Counted from the stretch's first letter, positions 8,075-16,025 are shown. The stretch is DNA of 18,355 nt from Halobacteriales archaeon QH_8_67_36 (GCA_003021755.1 PXQZ01000086.1:6717-25071); one strand, 5' to 3'. A program made the numbers and translations. Notes: generated from the sequence alone by a model not told the origin.

Positions 8075-8422
8075 ATGAAAGCCATGAGCTTCGAACCCGA
8101 GCAGCTCTCCCGCGAGGAGGCCCACGAAAACGTCAAGGAGACCATCGAGAACAACGAGGTCGCGCTGTTCATGAAAGGGACCGAGATGCTGCCCCAGTGT
8201 GGCTACTCACGGAAGGCGCTGGGACTCATCGGACAGCACCGCGACGACGTGGCGACGGTGAACGTCCTGACGGCCACCGAAGCCTACCGCGAGAAACTCT
8301 CGGAGTACAGCGGCCGCGAAACCATCCCGCAGACGTTCGTCGACGGGGAGTTCGTCGGCGGGAGCGACATCCTGGAACGACTCGACGACAGCGGCGACCT
8401 GGCCGAGACGCTAGAAGTCTAG
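8075..8422 (+). CDS. monothiol glutaredoxin (CGYS type)
   Basis: A 115-residue glutaredoxin of the monothiol class. The active site reads PQCGYS (residues 41-46), the usual monothiol form being CGFS, so only one active-site cysteine is present. Other family marks are LFMKGTEMLPQ ahead of it, the cis-proline IPQTFVDGEFVGG (about 88-100), and the closing GGSDILERL. Such proteins hold a [2Fe-2S] cluster with glutathione or another thiol and pass it on; haloarchaea use gamma-glutamylcysteine instead of glutathione, so the thiol partner here probably differs (inference). It follows the BolA gene by 28 bases, consistent with a co-transcribed pair. ATGs at 8075 and 8084 are both possible starts; nothing like a strong ribosome binding site decides. 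Its stop overlaps the stop of the opposing gene. Confidence 0.92.
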   Translation: MKAMSFEPEQLSREEAHENVKETIENNEVALFMKGTEMLPQCGYSRKALGLIGQHRDDVATVNVLTATEAYREKLSEYSGRETIPQTFVDGEFVGGSDILERLDDSGDLAETLEV

Positions 8423-8595
8423 CGCTCCTCGTCTTTCATCTCGCCGAGCTTGTCGACGAGGTCGCTCGTCGACCCTTCCATCTCGAAGGAAACGTCCCCG
8501 TCGTGTTCGTTTTCGTGGACGGCGACGCCGTCGCTGTCCTCGGTATCGACGTTCCGGTCCTTCTGTTCGGACTCGTCATAGCTACCAAAACCCAT
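8419..8595 (-). CDS. DUF5786-type small acidic haloarchaeal protein
   Basis: A 58-residue protein beginning MGFGSYDESEQKDRNVDTED and ending DLVDKLGEMKDEER. This pattern, with the GFGSYDESEQ start, the VHENEHDGDVSFE centre and the short C-terminal helix, matches my memory of a conserved haloarchaeal family of unknown function (DUF5786). It is strongly acidic, lacks cysteines and membrane segments, and is predicted soluble. The ATG at 8595 is chosen because the family start is clear and a TATA-like box lies 26 bases upstream. It is convergent with the glutaredoxin gene: the two stop codons overlap within one palindromic CTAG (8419-8422). No function can be given. Confidence 0.85.
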   Translation of the reverse strand: MGFGSYDESEQKDRNVDTEDSDGVAVHENEHDGDVSFEMEGSTSDLVDKLGEMKDEER

Positions 8596-8617
8596 GTGTA
8601 ATCGAGGCGGTGACGCC

Positions 8618-8624
8618 ACTAAAG
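8618..8624 (-). promoter_or_regulatory. TATA-like box for the DUF5786-type gene
   Basis: On the minus strand CTTTAGT is centred 26 bases ahead of the ATG at 8595, fitting a leaderless message. Confidence 0.4.
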
Positions 8625-8690
8625 TCGCTCGGTCGTACCACCCCTCGGGCCCTGCTACCGCGTGACGGCTCGGTACCCCCGGAGGGGAAG

Positions 8691-8698
8691 TTTCTTAT
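8691..8698 (+). promoter_or_regulatory. possible TATA box of fttA
   Basis: TTTCTTAT lies about 90 bases before the fttA ATG. If used, transcription would begin near 8720 and leave a leader of roughly 65 bases, unlike the leaderless neighbours. The leader contains a 6-bp stem-loop at 8735-8755 (AGCCGT with ACGGCT, 9-base loop). Confidence 0.3.
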
Positions 8699-8784
8699 CC
8701 GTGCTTGTCCTTCGGCTAGATAACGACAGCCGATAGCCGTTGTTCTTCGACGGCTGACTCTCCAATCGTCGCTTTCACACATTC

Positions 8785-10707
8785 ATGAGTACCGCAGACG
8801 AGACCTTAGAGAAGATCAAAGCACAGGTCGAGGCGGAGACGCCCGACGACATCACGATCGCCTCCGTCTCCTTCGAGGGGCCGGAACTCGTCATCTACAC
8901 CCCCGAGGCCAAGGAGGTAGCGACGCGTGACGGTATCGTTCGAAACCTGGCACAGACGCTGCGAAAGCGCATCAACGTCCGCCCGACGCCGGACGCGCTG
9001 GTTCCGGAGGCCAAGGCGGCGGCCACCATCGAGGACACGATCCCGGAGGACGCCGGGGTCCAGAACCTGGACTTCGACGGCGACACCGGCGAGGTGTTCA
9101 TCGAGGCCGAGAAGCCCGGTCGGGTCATCGGCCGTCACGGCGAGACGCTGGACCGGATAGCCGCAAGCGTCGGCTGGACGCCCGAAGTCGTCCGGACGCC
9201 GCCGATGGAGTCAAACACCGTCTCGAACGTCCGGAACTTCCTGAAACAGGAGCGCACCGAGCGCCGGGAGATTCTGGAGCGGGTCGGCCGCCAGATAAAC
9301 CGGCCGAAAACTGCCGACGACGACTGGGTCCGGCTGACGACATTGGGCTGCTGTCGGGAGGTCGGTCGGGCCTCGTTCATCCTCTCGACGCCCGAGTCGC
9401 GCATCCTCGTCGACTGTGGTGATAAACCCGGCGCCGAGGGCGAGGTGCCCTACCTCCAAGTACCAGAGGCCCTCGCCGCGGGGCCGAACTCCATCGACGC
9501 CGTCGTCCTGACACACGCCCACCTGGACCACTCCGCGCTCATTCCCATCCTGTTCAAGTACGGCTACGACGGCCCCATCTACACCACCGCGCCGACGCGG
9601 GACCTGATGGGCCTCCTGCAACTGGACTACCTCGACGTCGCCGCCAAGGAGGGGCGAGCGCCGCCATACGAGAGCCAGCAGGTCCGTGACGCGCTGAAAC
9701 ACACCATCCCGCTGGAGTTCGGCAACGTCACCGACATCGCGCCGGACGTCAAGCTCACGATGCACAACGCCGGTCACATCCTGGGCTCGGCGGTGTGTCA
9801 CTTCCACATCGGGGAGGGCCGCTACAACGTCGCCTTCTCCGGGGACATCCACTACAAGGACACGCGCCTGCTCGGTGGCGCGGTCAATGACTTCCCCCGC
9901 GTGGAGTCACTCGTCCTCGAATCGACCTACGGCGGCAAGAACGACTATCAGACCGACCAAGCGGACTCCGAGCGCGTCCTCAAACGCGTCATCAACGAGG
10001 CCTACGAGAAGGAGGGAAAGACACTGATTCCCGCCTTCGCGGTCGGCCGCTCCCAGGAACTGATGCTCGTCCTGGAGGAGGCGATGTCCTCGGGCGAGAT
10101 TCCGACGATGCCGGTGTATCTGGACGGGATGATTCGCGAGGCGACGGCCATCCACACCGCGTATCCGGAGTATCTCCGCGAGAGCCTCCGGGAGCGAATC
10201 CTTTATGACGACGACAACCCCTTCCTCGCGGAGCAGTTCCAGCAGGTCGACGGTGGCGACGACATGCGACAGGACATCGTCGACGACGAACCGGCCATCG
10301 TCCTCACCACCTCCGGGATGGTCACGGGCGGGCCCGTCATGTCGTGGCTCCGCCTGCTGGGCGGCGACCCGGACAACACGATGGTGTTCGTCGGCTACCA
10401 GGCCGAGGGGACGCTGGGCCGCCAGATTCAGCGCGGTCAGGACGAGATTACGATGTCCAACGGGAGCGGGCCCCGCGCCGAACGGGTCAGCCTGAAGATG
10501 GACATCGAGACCGTCGACGGGTTCTCGGGTCACGCCGACCGACAGGGGCTGGAGACGTTCGTCGAGACGATGCACCCCCGCCCGGAGAAGGTCCTCTGTG
10601 TCCACGGCGACGAGAACTCGACCAACCAACTCTCCTCGGCACTGTATCAGAAGTTCAACATGCGGACGTTCAATCCGAAGAACCTCGAAACGTTCCGCTT
10701 CGTCTGA
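8785..10707 (+). CDS. fttA: KH-domain beta-CASP ribonuclease aCPSF1 / transcription termination factor FttA
   Basis: A 640-residue metallo-beta-lactamase/beta-CASP nuclease, full length for the archaeal CPSF1 family. Known members cleave nascent RNA and end transcription, playing the part of eukaryotic CPSF73. The N-terminal 140 or so residues hold KH-type domains, with the RNA-binding GRVIGRHGETL pattern near 112-122. The nuclease core starts at about 180 with LTTLGCCREVGRASF; the zinc-binding motif is THAHLDH (243-249), with further ligands His331 (NAGHILGSA) and Asp354 (SGDIHY). Beta-CASP motifs follow: LESTYGG, PAFAVGRSQE, TTSGMVTGG, FSGHADRQGL and a late VHGDENS. All catalytic positions look intact. 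It stands alone, transcribed between convergent genes on both sides; the start at 8785 fits the family N-terminus MSTADETLEKIK. Confidence 0.96.
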   Translation: MSTADETLEKIKAQVEAETPDDITIASVSFEGPELVIYTPEAKEVATRDGIVRNLAQTLRKRINVRPTPDALVPEAKAAATIEDTIPEDAGVQNLDFDGDTGEVFIEAEKPGRVIGRHGETLDRIAASVGWTPEVVRTPPMESNTVSNVRNFLKQERTERREILERVGRQINRPKTADDDWVRLTTLGCCREVGRASFILSTPESRILVDCGDKPGAEGEVPYLQVPEALAAGPNSIDAVVLTHAHLDHSALIPILFKYGYDGPIYTTAPTRDLMGLLQLDYLDVAAKEGRAPPYESQQVRDALKHTIPLEFGNVTDIAPDVKLTMHNAGHILGSAVCHFHIGEGRYNVAFSGDIHYKDTRLLGGAVNDFPRVESLVLESTYGGKNDYQTDQADSERVLKRVINEAYEKEGKTLIPAFAVGRSQELMLVLEEAMSSGEIPTMPVYLDGMIREATAIHTAYPEYLRESLRERILYDDDNPFLAEQFQQVDGGDDMRQDIVDDEPAIVLTTSGMVTGGPVMSWLRLLGGDPDNTMVFVGYQAEGTLGRQIQRGQDEITMSNGSGPRAERVSLKMDIETVDGFSGHADRQGLETFVETMHPRPEKVLCVHGDENSTNQLSSALYQKFNMRTFNPKNLETFRFV

Positions 10708-10774
10708 TAGCTGTGGGTCGCCACCGACGACGTTCACCGTCCGGACGACCAGTCACACGCCGGCAGTAGCGAGC

Positions 10775-11377
10775 TTAGTTCTCGGCCCGAAAGACCCGAA
10801 CCGTGTCCCGCTTCCGTTCGACCGACTCGGTTTCCTCGTACCCGAGTTCGGTGAACACCCGCTGCCAGTCCCGATAGTACAACGGCACCTGGTCGTCGAC
10901 GTGGTTGACTGTCCCGGCTTCGCCGCTCTCGTTTTCCACGGTGACCAGCAGGTCGCCGGTGACGCGCGCCAGTTCCGCGAACACCCACTCCGAATCGGGA
11001 TGGATGTGCTGGAGCGTCTCGACGGAAAACACCGCGTCGAAGGCGTCGGTCCCGACTTCCTGCAGGTACGCCTCGATCGTCTCGGCGTGGAACTCGCCCA
11101 CGGCAGCGAGTTCGGGATACGTCTCCGCCAGCACGTCGAGTGCGTCCTCGTTGACGTCGACCCCGGACAGCGCCGAGAAGCCGGCCTCGGCGAGCGCCGC
11201 CAGGTGGCGACCGACGCCACAGCCCACCTCCAGTACGCGTGTGTCCGGGCCCAGGCGCCGCTCTATCGTCGCCCGCACTACCTCGCTCGTCTCGTCCGGG
11301 CCGTAGTGGGCGTAGTAGGTCGGCGAGTACGCGCCGGACCGGTCGACCCACGCCTCGCGGACGTCGTTAGAATCCAC
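10775..11377 (-). CDS. class I SAM-dependent methyltransferase
   Basis: A 200-residue class I methyltransferase. The SAM-binding glycine loop is VLEVGCGVGRHLAAL (residues 48-62), followed by the acidic end of strand two (LSGVDVNEDALDVL) and a motif-IV-like stretch FDAVFSVETLQHIHP. An N-terminal helical part with YYAHYGPDETSE precedes it. The substrate is not identifiable; the general shape is that of small-molecule or lipid methyltransferases of the Methyltransf_11/25 type. No ATG fits; a GTG at 11377 (VDSNDVREAWVD) is preferred because a TATA-like box is centred 27 bases upstream, and the open frame beyond it turns Arg-rich. It converges on fttA, with 67 bases between the stops. Confidence 0.88.
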   Translation of the reverse strand: MDSNDVREAWVDRSGAYSPTYYAHYGPDETSEVVRATIERRLGPDTRVLEVGCGVGRHLAALAEAGFSALSGVDVNEDALDVLAETYPELAAVGEFHAETIEAYLQEVGTDAFDAVFSVETLQHIHPDSEWVFAELARVTGDLLVTVENESGEAGTVNHVDDQVPLYYRDWQRVFTELGYEETESVERKRDTVRVFRAEN

Positions 11378-11400
11378 GTTCGTTCCCGGGACTCGCCGCG

Positions 11401-11407
11401 TATAGGT
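11401..11407 (-). promoter_or_regulatory. TATA-like box for the methyltransferase gene
   Basis: On the minus strand ACCTATA is centred 27 bases ahead of the GTG at 11377. It lies between two genes on the same strand and supports both the unusual GTG start and separate transcription of the methyltransferase. Confidence 0.5.
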
Positions 11408-11436
11408 GTACCGACACGACCGCCCGACCTGCACCG

Positions 11437-12159
11437 CTACAGCTCGACCGTCTCCAGGTCGGACTCCAACGCCGCGACGTGGTCGTTGTACGCCTCGACG
11501 AACGCCGGGAACAGCGGCGCGAACTCGCGGATGTCGGCCGCCGAGGGGGGTTCGTACTGGGAGAGCAGGTAGCGCCCGCCGGTGCCGCCGACCCGGAGAT
11601 ACGACGCCCCGTCGCGGTCCCACTTCAGTTCCCAGCGGGTTCCGTCGACCCGCTCGGTGAACGTCCCGTAGTCGCCGCCCTCGTAGCGCCGAAGCTGTCG
11701 AGCGATGCGGTCACAGACGTCCCGGACCCGGTCGAGGACGCGGTCCCGCTCCGCGACGACGCCGTCCGTGGTCGCGACCTCGGGGAAATCGGTCGCCACG
11801 TCGTCGAGCACCCCCTCGTTGGCGGCGACGAAGTCGTCGAAGCCGGCGACGAACGCGTCGTAGTCCTGCATCGCGTCGGCCAGCGGGGCCGGTTCGGGCG
11901 GCTGCTTCGTCGAGATGACGTACACCTCCTCCCCCCGGCCCGGGTCGTAGCGGAGATACTCCAGGTCCCCGCCCTCGTATTTGACGGTCCACTCGCCGCT
12001 GTCGGTCTCGATGGTCGCCGAGCCGTAGTCGCCCCCTTGCAGGCGGGCCAGCTGGTAGGCTATCCGGCCGGCGTGGTCCCGGACCGCCGCGACCAGTTCG
12101 TCTCGCTGCCGTGCGACCGCCGCCGCGTCGGCGGGGTCCGCCGGTGGCCACTCTGTCAC
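11437..12159 (-). CDS. hypothetical protein with internal tandem domain duplication
   Basis: A 240-residue soluble acidic protein that I do not recognise. It consists of two similar halves, about residues 17-118 and 136-235. Each opens with a helix (ARQRDELVAAVRDHAGRIAYQLARL and VAERDRVLDRVRDVCDRIARQLRRY by position), then has GGDYG (42-46 and 161-165), a tryptophan strand (GEWTVKYEGGDLEYLR and TRWELKWDRDGASYLR), a break strand (EVYVISTKQPPEP and GRYLLSQYEPPSA), and a long C-terminal helix (YDAFVAGFDDFVAANEGVLDD and FPAFVEAYNDHVAALESDL). A fold of helix, beta-hairpins, helix per unit is likely. There is no catalytic pattern, cysteine pair or membrane segment. It lies 59 bases ahead of the methyltransferase on the same strand. 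Function unknown; a paired binding module is only a guess. Confidence 0.8.
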   Translation of the reverse strand: MTEWPPADPADAAAVARQRDELVAAVRDHAGRIAYQLARLQGGDYGSATIETDSGEWTVKYEGGDLEYLRYDPGRGEEVYVISTKQPPEPAPLADAMQDYDAFVAGFDDFVAANEGVLDDVATDFPEVATTDGVVAERDRVLDRVRDVCDRIARQLRRYEGGDYGTFTERVDGTRWELKWDRDGASYLRVGGTGGRYLLSQYEPPSAADIREFAPLFPAFVEAYNDHVAALESDLETVEL

Positions 12160-12241
12160 ACCCGAACCAGTGGCGCGACGGACATAACGATGTGGAAACG
12201 CCGGTGTGGACGGGGGCTGCCCGACGTCCTCATCCTGGCGA

Positions 12242-12292
12242 GCGGGCCTGCGGCCCGCGAGTCAAAGTTGAGAACGCGGGGGCGTTCTGGCT
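12242..12292. repeat. two adjacent hairpins in an intergenic gap, related to the 7.7-kb element
   Basis: In the 182-base gap 12160-12341 the first hairpin is a 7-bp stem (12242-12248 with 12252-12258, 3-base loop). The second is a 7-bp stem (12271-12277 with 12282-12288, GGGG loop). The end of the second runs into TTCTGGCT, a stretch shared with the element near 7724-7731. The hairpins follow the HalOD1 stop on the minus strand and could act as its terminator, though no T-run follows. Confidence 0.45.
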
Positions 12293-12341
12293 CTCCGGGT
12301 CCGTTGCTGCTAAAGTAGATACGACCCTCGACGCCGCGCTG

Positions 12342-12665
12342 TCAGCGGCCCTCGGGCTCGACGGCCGCCCGCCCGTCGCCGTACAGGAGCACCGACAGAT
12401 GGCGGTGTCTGAACTCGATTTTCGTCCCCTCGTCCGTCGACGGCAAGAGCCGGTCCAGCGCGTCGGGGTCGACCGATTTCCATATGGGTTCGATGGCCGT
12501 CGGGTCGCAGTTCATCGCTACGCTCAGAAGCCGAATCACGGCGACACTCGGCTGCGTCTCGCGCCAGTCGAACTCCCTCGATATCCGTTGGCCGGTTTCC
12601 ATCTCTCCTACGTTCCCGCTACGACCATCGTTCTCCATATGAAACTGAGGTACGTCTTCAGACAC
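12342..12665 (-). CDS. HalOD1 output domain protein
   Basis: A 107-residue stand-alone HalOD1-type domain protein. The domain runs from about residue 29 to the end; its marks are the opening FDWRETQPSVAVIRLLSVAMNCDPTAIEPIWKSVDPDALDRLL by position (residues 32-74) and a closing beta-hairpin TKIEFRHRHLSVLLYGDGRAAVEP. In Halobacteria this domain often occurs alone or behind sensor and regulatory modules and is thought to be an output domain in signalling; no reaction is known. The GTG at 12665 is chosen because a TATA-like box lies about 28 bases upstream; an in-frame ATG at 12638 is an alternative. The upstream gap (12666-12734) is unusually AT-rich. It is separated from the CoA-binding gene upstream on the same strand. 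Confidence 0.82.
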   Translation of the reverse strand: MSEDVPQFHMENDGRSGNVGEMETGQRISREFDWRETQPSVAVIRLLSVAMNCDPTAIEPIWKSVDPDALDRLLPSTDEGTKIEFRHRHLSVLLYGDGRAAVEPEGR

Positions 12666-12688
12666 ATATAATTCTATGATAGTGTTTT

Positions 12689-12697
12689 GATATATTC
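12689..12697 (-). promoter_or_regulatory. TATA-like box for the HalOD1 gene
   Basis: GATATATTC on the plus strand reads GAATATATC on the minus strand, centred 28 bases ahead of the GTG at 12665. It is the most classical TATA box in the window. Confidence 0.5.
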
Positions 12698-12734
12698 ATG
12701 TCGAAGCAGGGATAGCTGCGCCCGGACGGCCCGG

Positions 12735-13145
12735 TTAGGCCAGCAGCGACCGGTGGGTCGGTTTCATGCAGCGGTCCTGAACGACGCGTCGCCCGGCCGA
12801 CTCGGCCCGAGCCACGGCGTCGTCGTCGTGGATGCCAAGCTGGAGCCAGATGACGGCGTCGTCGTCCCGGGCGAGCGCCGCGTCGACGATGTCGGCGACC
12901 TCCTCGCTCGGACGGAACACGTCGACGATATCCACGTCGCCGGGGACCTCGGCCAGACTGTCGTAACACTCCCGGCCGAATATCTCGTCGGCGAAGGGGT
13001 TGACCGGAACGACGTCGTACCCCCGTTCGAGGAGGTACTTCGGTATCTCGTGGGCGTCCTTGCCGGGCGTCGTCGAGCAGCCGACCACCGCGACGCGGTC
13101 CAGTTCCAGTATCTCTCTGAGCTCCTCGTCGTCCGTGACAGGCAT
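12735..13145 (-). CDS. CoA-binding domain protein (YccU-like)
   Basis: A 136-residue stand-alone CoA-binding (Rossmann-type) protein. The nucleotide-binding start is LDRVAVVGCSTTPGKDAHEIPKYLLERGYDVVPVNPFADEIFG by position (residues 15-57), with the glycine-containing loop VVGCSTTPGK. A second conserved region, VDIVDVFRPSEEVADIVDAAL, follows, then IWLQLGI and the closing QDRCMKPTHR with its Cys. These are the marks of the CoA_binding_2 / YccU family, widely conserved small proteins of uncertain role that bind CoA or acyl-CoA. It starts with an ATG at 13145, supported by a BRE/TATA-like box 28 bases upstream. It is divergent from lhr, sharing a 125-base intergenic region. Confidence 0.92.
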   Translation of the reverse strand: MPVTDDEELREILELDRVAVVGCSTTPGKDAHEIPKYLLERGYDVVPVNPFADEIFGRECYDSLAEVPGDVDIVDVFRPSEEVADIVDAALARDDDAVIWLQLGIHDDDAVARAESAGRRVVQDRCMKPTHRSLLA

Positions 13146-13169
13146 ACTGAACGTTCACATCGGCCGAGC

Positions 13170-13182
13170 AAAATCGTTTCGT
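13170..13182 (-). promoter_or_regulatory. BRE/TATA-like promoter of the CoA-binding gene
   Basis: Minus-strand reading gives CGAAACGATTTT: a BRE-like CGAAA followed by a TATA-like stretch centred 28 bases before the ATG at 13145. Confidence 0.45.
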
Positions 13183-13238
13183 CCGCCGTGACCGTCGCGC
13201 GCATGCTGGGACCCTGATGGGGCGCCGTGACACAGTGT

Positions 13239-13245
13239 GCTTAAC
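13239..13245 (+). promoter_or_regulatory. TATA-like box of lhr
   Basis: GCTTAAC is centred about 29 bases before the ATG at 13271, consistent with a leaderless lhr message. Confidence 0.4.
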
Positions 13246-13270
13246 CGCCTGTAGCCGCTACGAAACGGCG

Positions 13271-16025
13271 ATGAGCGACGTGGCCACGCAGGGACAGGAC
13301 GCTTTCACGGCGCTCGGCGACGCGGTAAGGAGCGCGCTCTCCGAGCGCGGCTTCTCGACACCGACCGAGCCACAGCGGAAGGCCATCCCGACGCTCGCCC
13401 GCGGGCAGGACGCGCTCGTGGTCGCGCGGCGCGCTGTACATCACGCCGCTGCGAGCCCTCAACCGCGACATGCGCGAACGGCTGGAGTGGTGGGGCGAGA
13501 CACTCGGCCTCGACGTCGACGTGCGCCATGGCGACACGACGGACTACCGGCGCAGCAAACAGGCCGAGGACCCGCCGGACGTGCTGGTCACTACGCCGGA
13601 GACGCTTCAGGCGATGCTCACGGGGTCGAAGCTCCGCGTGGCCCTCGAAGACGTCGAACACGTCGTCGTCGACGAGGTCCACGAACTCGCCGCGGCCAAG
13701 CGGGGCGCCCAGCTTACCGTCGGGCTGGAACGGCTCCGGGAGGTGGCCGGCGAGTTCCAGCGCGTCGGCCTCTCGGCGACCGTCGGCGACCCCGACGCCG
13801 TCGGGCAGTTCCTCACGGGCGGGCGCCCCTGCTCGATAGTCGAGGTGGACATCGGAAGCCGCCTCGACGTCTCCGTGGTCCGTCCGCGGGTCACCGACCG
13901 CGACGAACGACTCTCCAGCGAACTCGTCACGGACGCCGAGACGGCCAGCCACGTCCGGTTCATCGACGACCTGATTGCCGACAACGAGTCGGTCCTGGTG
14001 TTCGTCAACACACGCCAGACTGCGGAGGCCCTGGGCTCGCGGTTCAAGGAACTCGGGACGAACCTCGGGGTGCATCACGGCTCGCTCTCGAAGGACGCGC
14101 GCATCGAGGTCGAGGACGGGTTCAAGACCGGCGAACTGGACGCGCTGCTGTGTACCTCGTCGATGGAACTGGGTATCGACGTGGGCCGGGTCGACCACGT
14201 CGTCCAGTACGGCAGCCCGCGGCAGGTGTCCAGACTCGTCCAGCGGGTCGGCCGCGCCGGCCACCGACGGGATCAGGTGTCCGCGGGGACCGTCGTCACG
14301 ACCCACGCCGACGACACGCTCGAAGCGATGGCCATCGCCAGACAGGCCCGCGCGGGCGAGGTCGAGCCCGCCGGTATCCACGACGGGAGCCTCGACACCG
14401 TGGCCAACCAGATAGCCGGGCTGGTGATGGACACCGGCGAGATTCGGGCGATGCGGGCCTACGGGATACTCACCCGCGCGTACCCGTTCCGTGACCTTGC
14501 CGAGGCCCAGTTCAAGGCCGTCGTCCGCGAACTCGCCACCAACAACGTCGTCTGGCTGGACGAGGACCGCGACACCCTGGAGAAGCGCCGCGGGACCTGG
14601 CAGTACTTCTACCAGAACCTCTCGATGATTCCCGACGAAGCGACCTACGACGTGGAGGACGTGGCCTCCGGGACCCAGGTCGGGACGTTGGACGAGCGGT
14701 TCGTCGTCAACTTCGCGACGCCCGGCGAGGTGTTCGTCCAACGCGGGGAGATGTGGCGAATCACGACCATCGACGAGGAAGAGGAGACCGTTACCGTCTC
14801 GCCGATCGAGGACCCGGCAGGCGAGGTGCCCTCCTGGACCGGGTCGGAGATTCCGGTCCCGAAAGCCGTTGCTCAGGAGGTCGGGGAACTCCGGCGGGTC
14901 GCCGGGAGTCAGCTACAGGACGGCGCACCCGTCGACCCGGTGGCGAGTCACGTCGCCGCCCGCTACGACGCCGGCCCCGACACCGTCGCCGACGGCCTCT
15001 CGCAACTGGCGGGCCACGACGCTCCGATTCCGGACGAAGAGACGGTACTCGTGGAGTTCCACGGCCGGGAAGTCGTGGTCAATTCCTGCCAGGGACACAA
15101 CATAAACGAGACGCTCGGGCGCGTGCTGTCGGCGCTGCTGGGCCAGCGGGCCGGCTCCTCCGTCGCGATGGAAGTCGACCCCTACCGCATCGAACTGGAG
15201 GTTCCGCGGGGGATTACCGCCGGCGACGTCGTCGACGTACTGGAGGAGACCGACCCCGACCACCTGCCGGCGCTGATCGACCTGAGTCTGAAAAACGCCG
15301 ACGCCCTGAAGTTCAAGCTCGCGCAGGTCGCCACGAAGTTCGGCTCGCTGAAACGGTGGCGCGGCCGGGGCTCGACCGATTTCGGCCGCGACCGCCTGCT
15401 CGCGGCGCTCGAAGACACGCCGATGTACGAGGAGGCCCTGCGGGCGGTCCGCCACGAGGACCTCGCCGTCGAGGCGGCGGCACGGCTGCTCGCCGACCTC
15501 CAGTCGGGGCGGGTGGCTCTGGAGACGGTGGCCGAACACACGCCGATCGGGACCGGCGGCCGCTCCTCGGGCCGGGAGCTACTCTCACCGGAGAACGCCG
15601 ACGCCTCCGTCATCCAGACGGTCCGCGAGCGCATCCAAAGTGACCGCGTTATCCTACTGTGTCTGCACTGTCAGGAGTGGGACCGCCGGCAGGAGGTCGG
15701 CCGCGTGCGCGACCAGCCCGAGTGCCCGGAGTGTGGTTCGACGCGAGTCGCCGCCCTCAATCCGTGGGCCGACGAGGTCGTGGCGGCCGTCCGGGCCGAC
15801 GAGAAAGACGACGAGCAGGAGACGATGACCGAACGGGCCTACCGCTCGGGGTCGCTGGTCCAGACCCACGGCAAGCAGGCCGTCGTGGCGCTCGCTGCCC
15901 GCGGCGTCGGCCCGCACAACGCCGCCCGCATCATCAACCGCCTGCGGGAGGACGAAGACGAGTTCTACCGGGACATCCTCAGGCAGGAACGCGAGTATGC
16001 GCGGACACAGTCGTTCTGGGACTGA
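13271..16025 (+). pseudogene. lhr: Lhr-type superfamily 2 helicase, disrupted by an out-of-frame deletion
   Basis: A large DNA/RNA helicase of the Lhr family in two frames. The first 52 codons (13271-13426) read MSDVATQGQDAFTALGDAV to RGQDALVVA. In an intact family member this is directly followed by the Walker A motif and some 30-40 more residues. Here the sequence jumps, in a different frame, to GALYITPLRALNRDM (from 13428) and stays open to 16025. The missing stretch includes motif I. Everything after it looks normal: DEVH at 13671-13682, SATVG, a helicase C domain with QRVGRAGHRR near 14241, the Lhr C-terminal region and a zinc-type CLHC...CPEC pair near 15660-15735. An ATG at 13470 could start an 851-residue protein without ATP-binding motif I. 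Either a real loss of function or a sequence error; neighbours are intact. Confidence 0.85.

Noticed and set aside
10708..10774. Terminator between fttA and the methyltransferase gene
   Set aside because: No clear hairpin or T-run could be seen in the 67 bases between the convergent stops.
13217..14494. 425-codon frame on the plus strand across the start of lhr
   Set aside because: Only codons from 13271 to 13426 are genuine Lhr N-terminus; after the deletion it continues as an Arg/Pro-rich out-of-frame shadow of the helicase.
13305..14741. 478-codon minus-strand frame opposite lhr
   Set aside because: Antisense shadow: composition is not that of a haloarchaeal protein with a fold, and the plus strand encodes recognisable helicase motifs.
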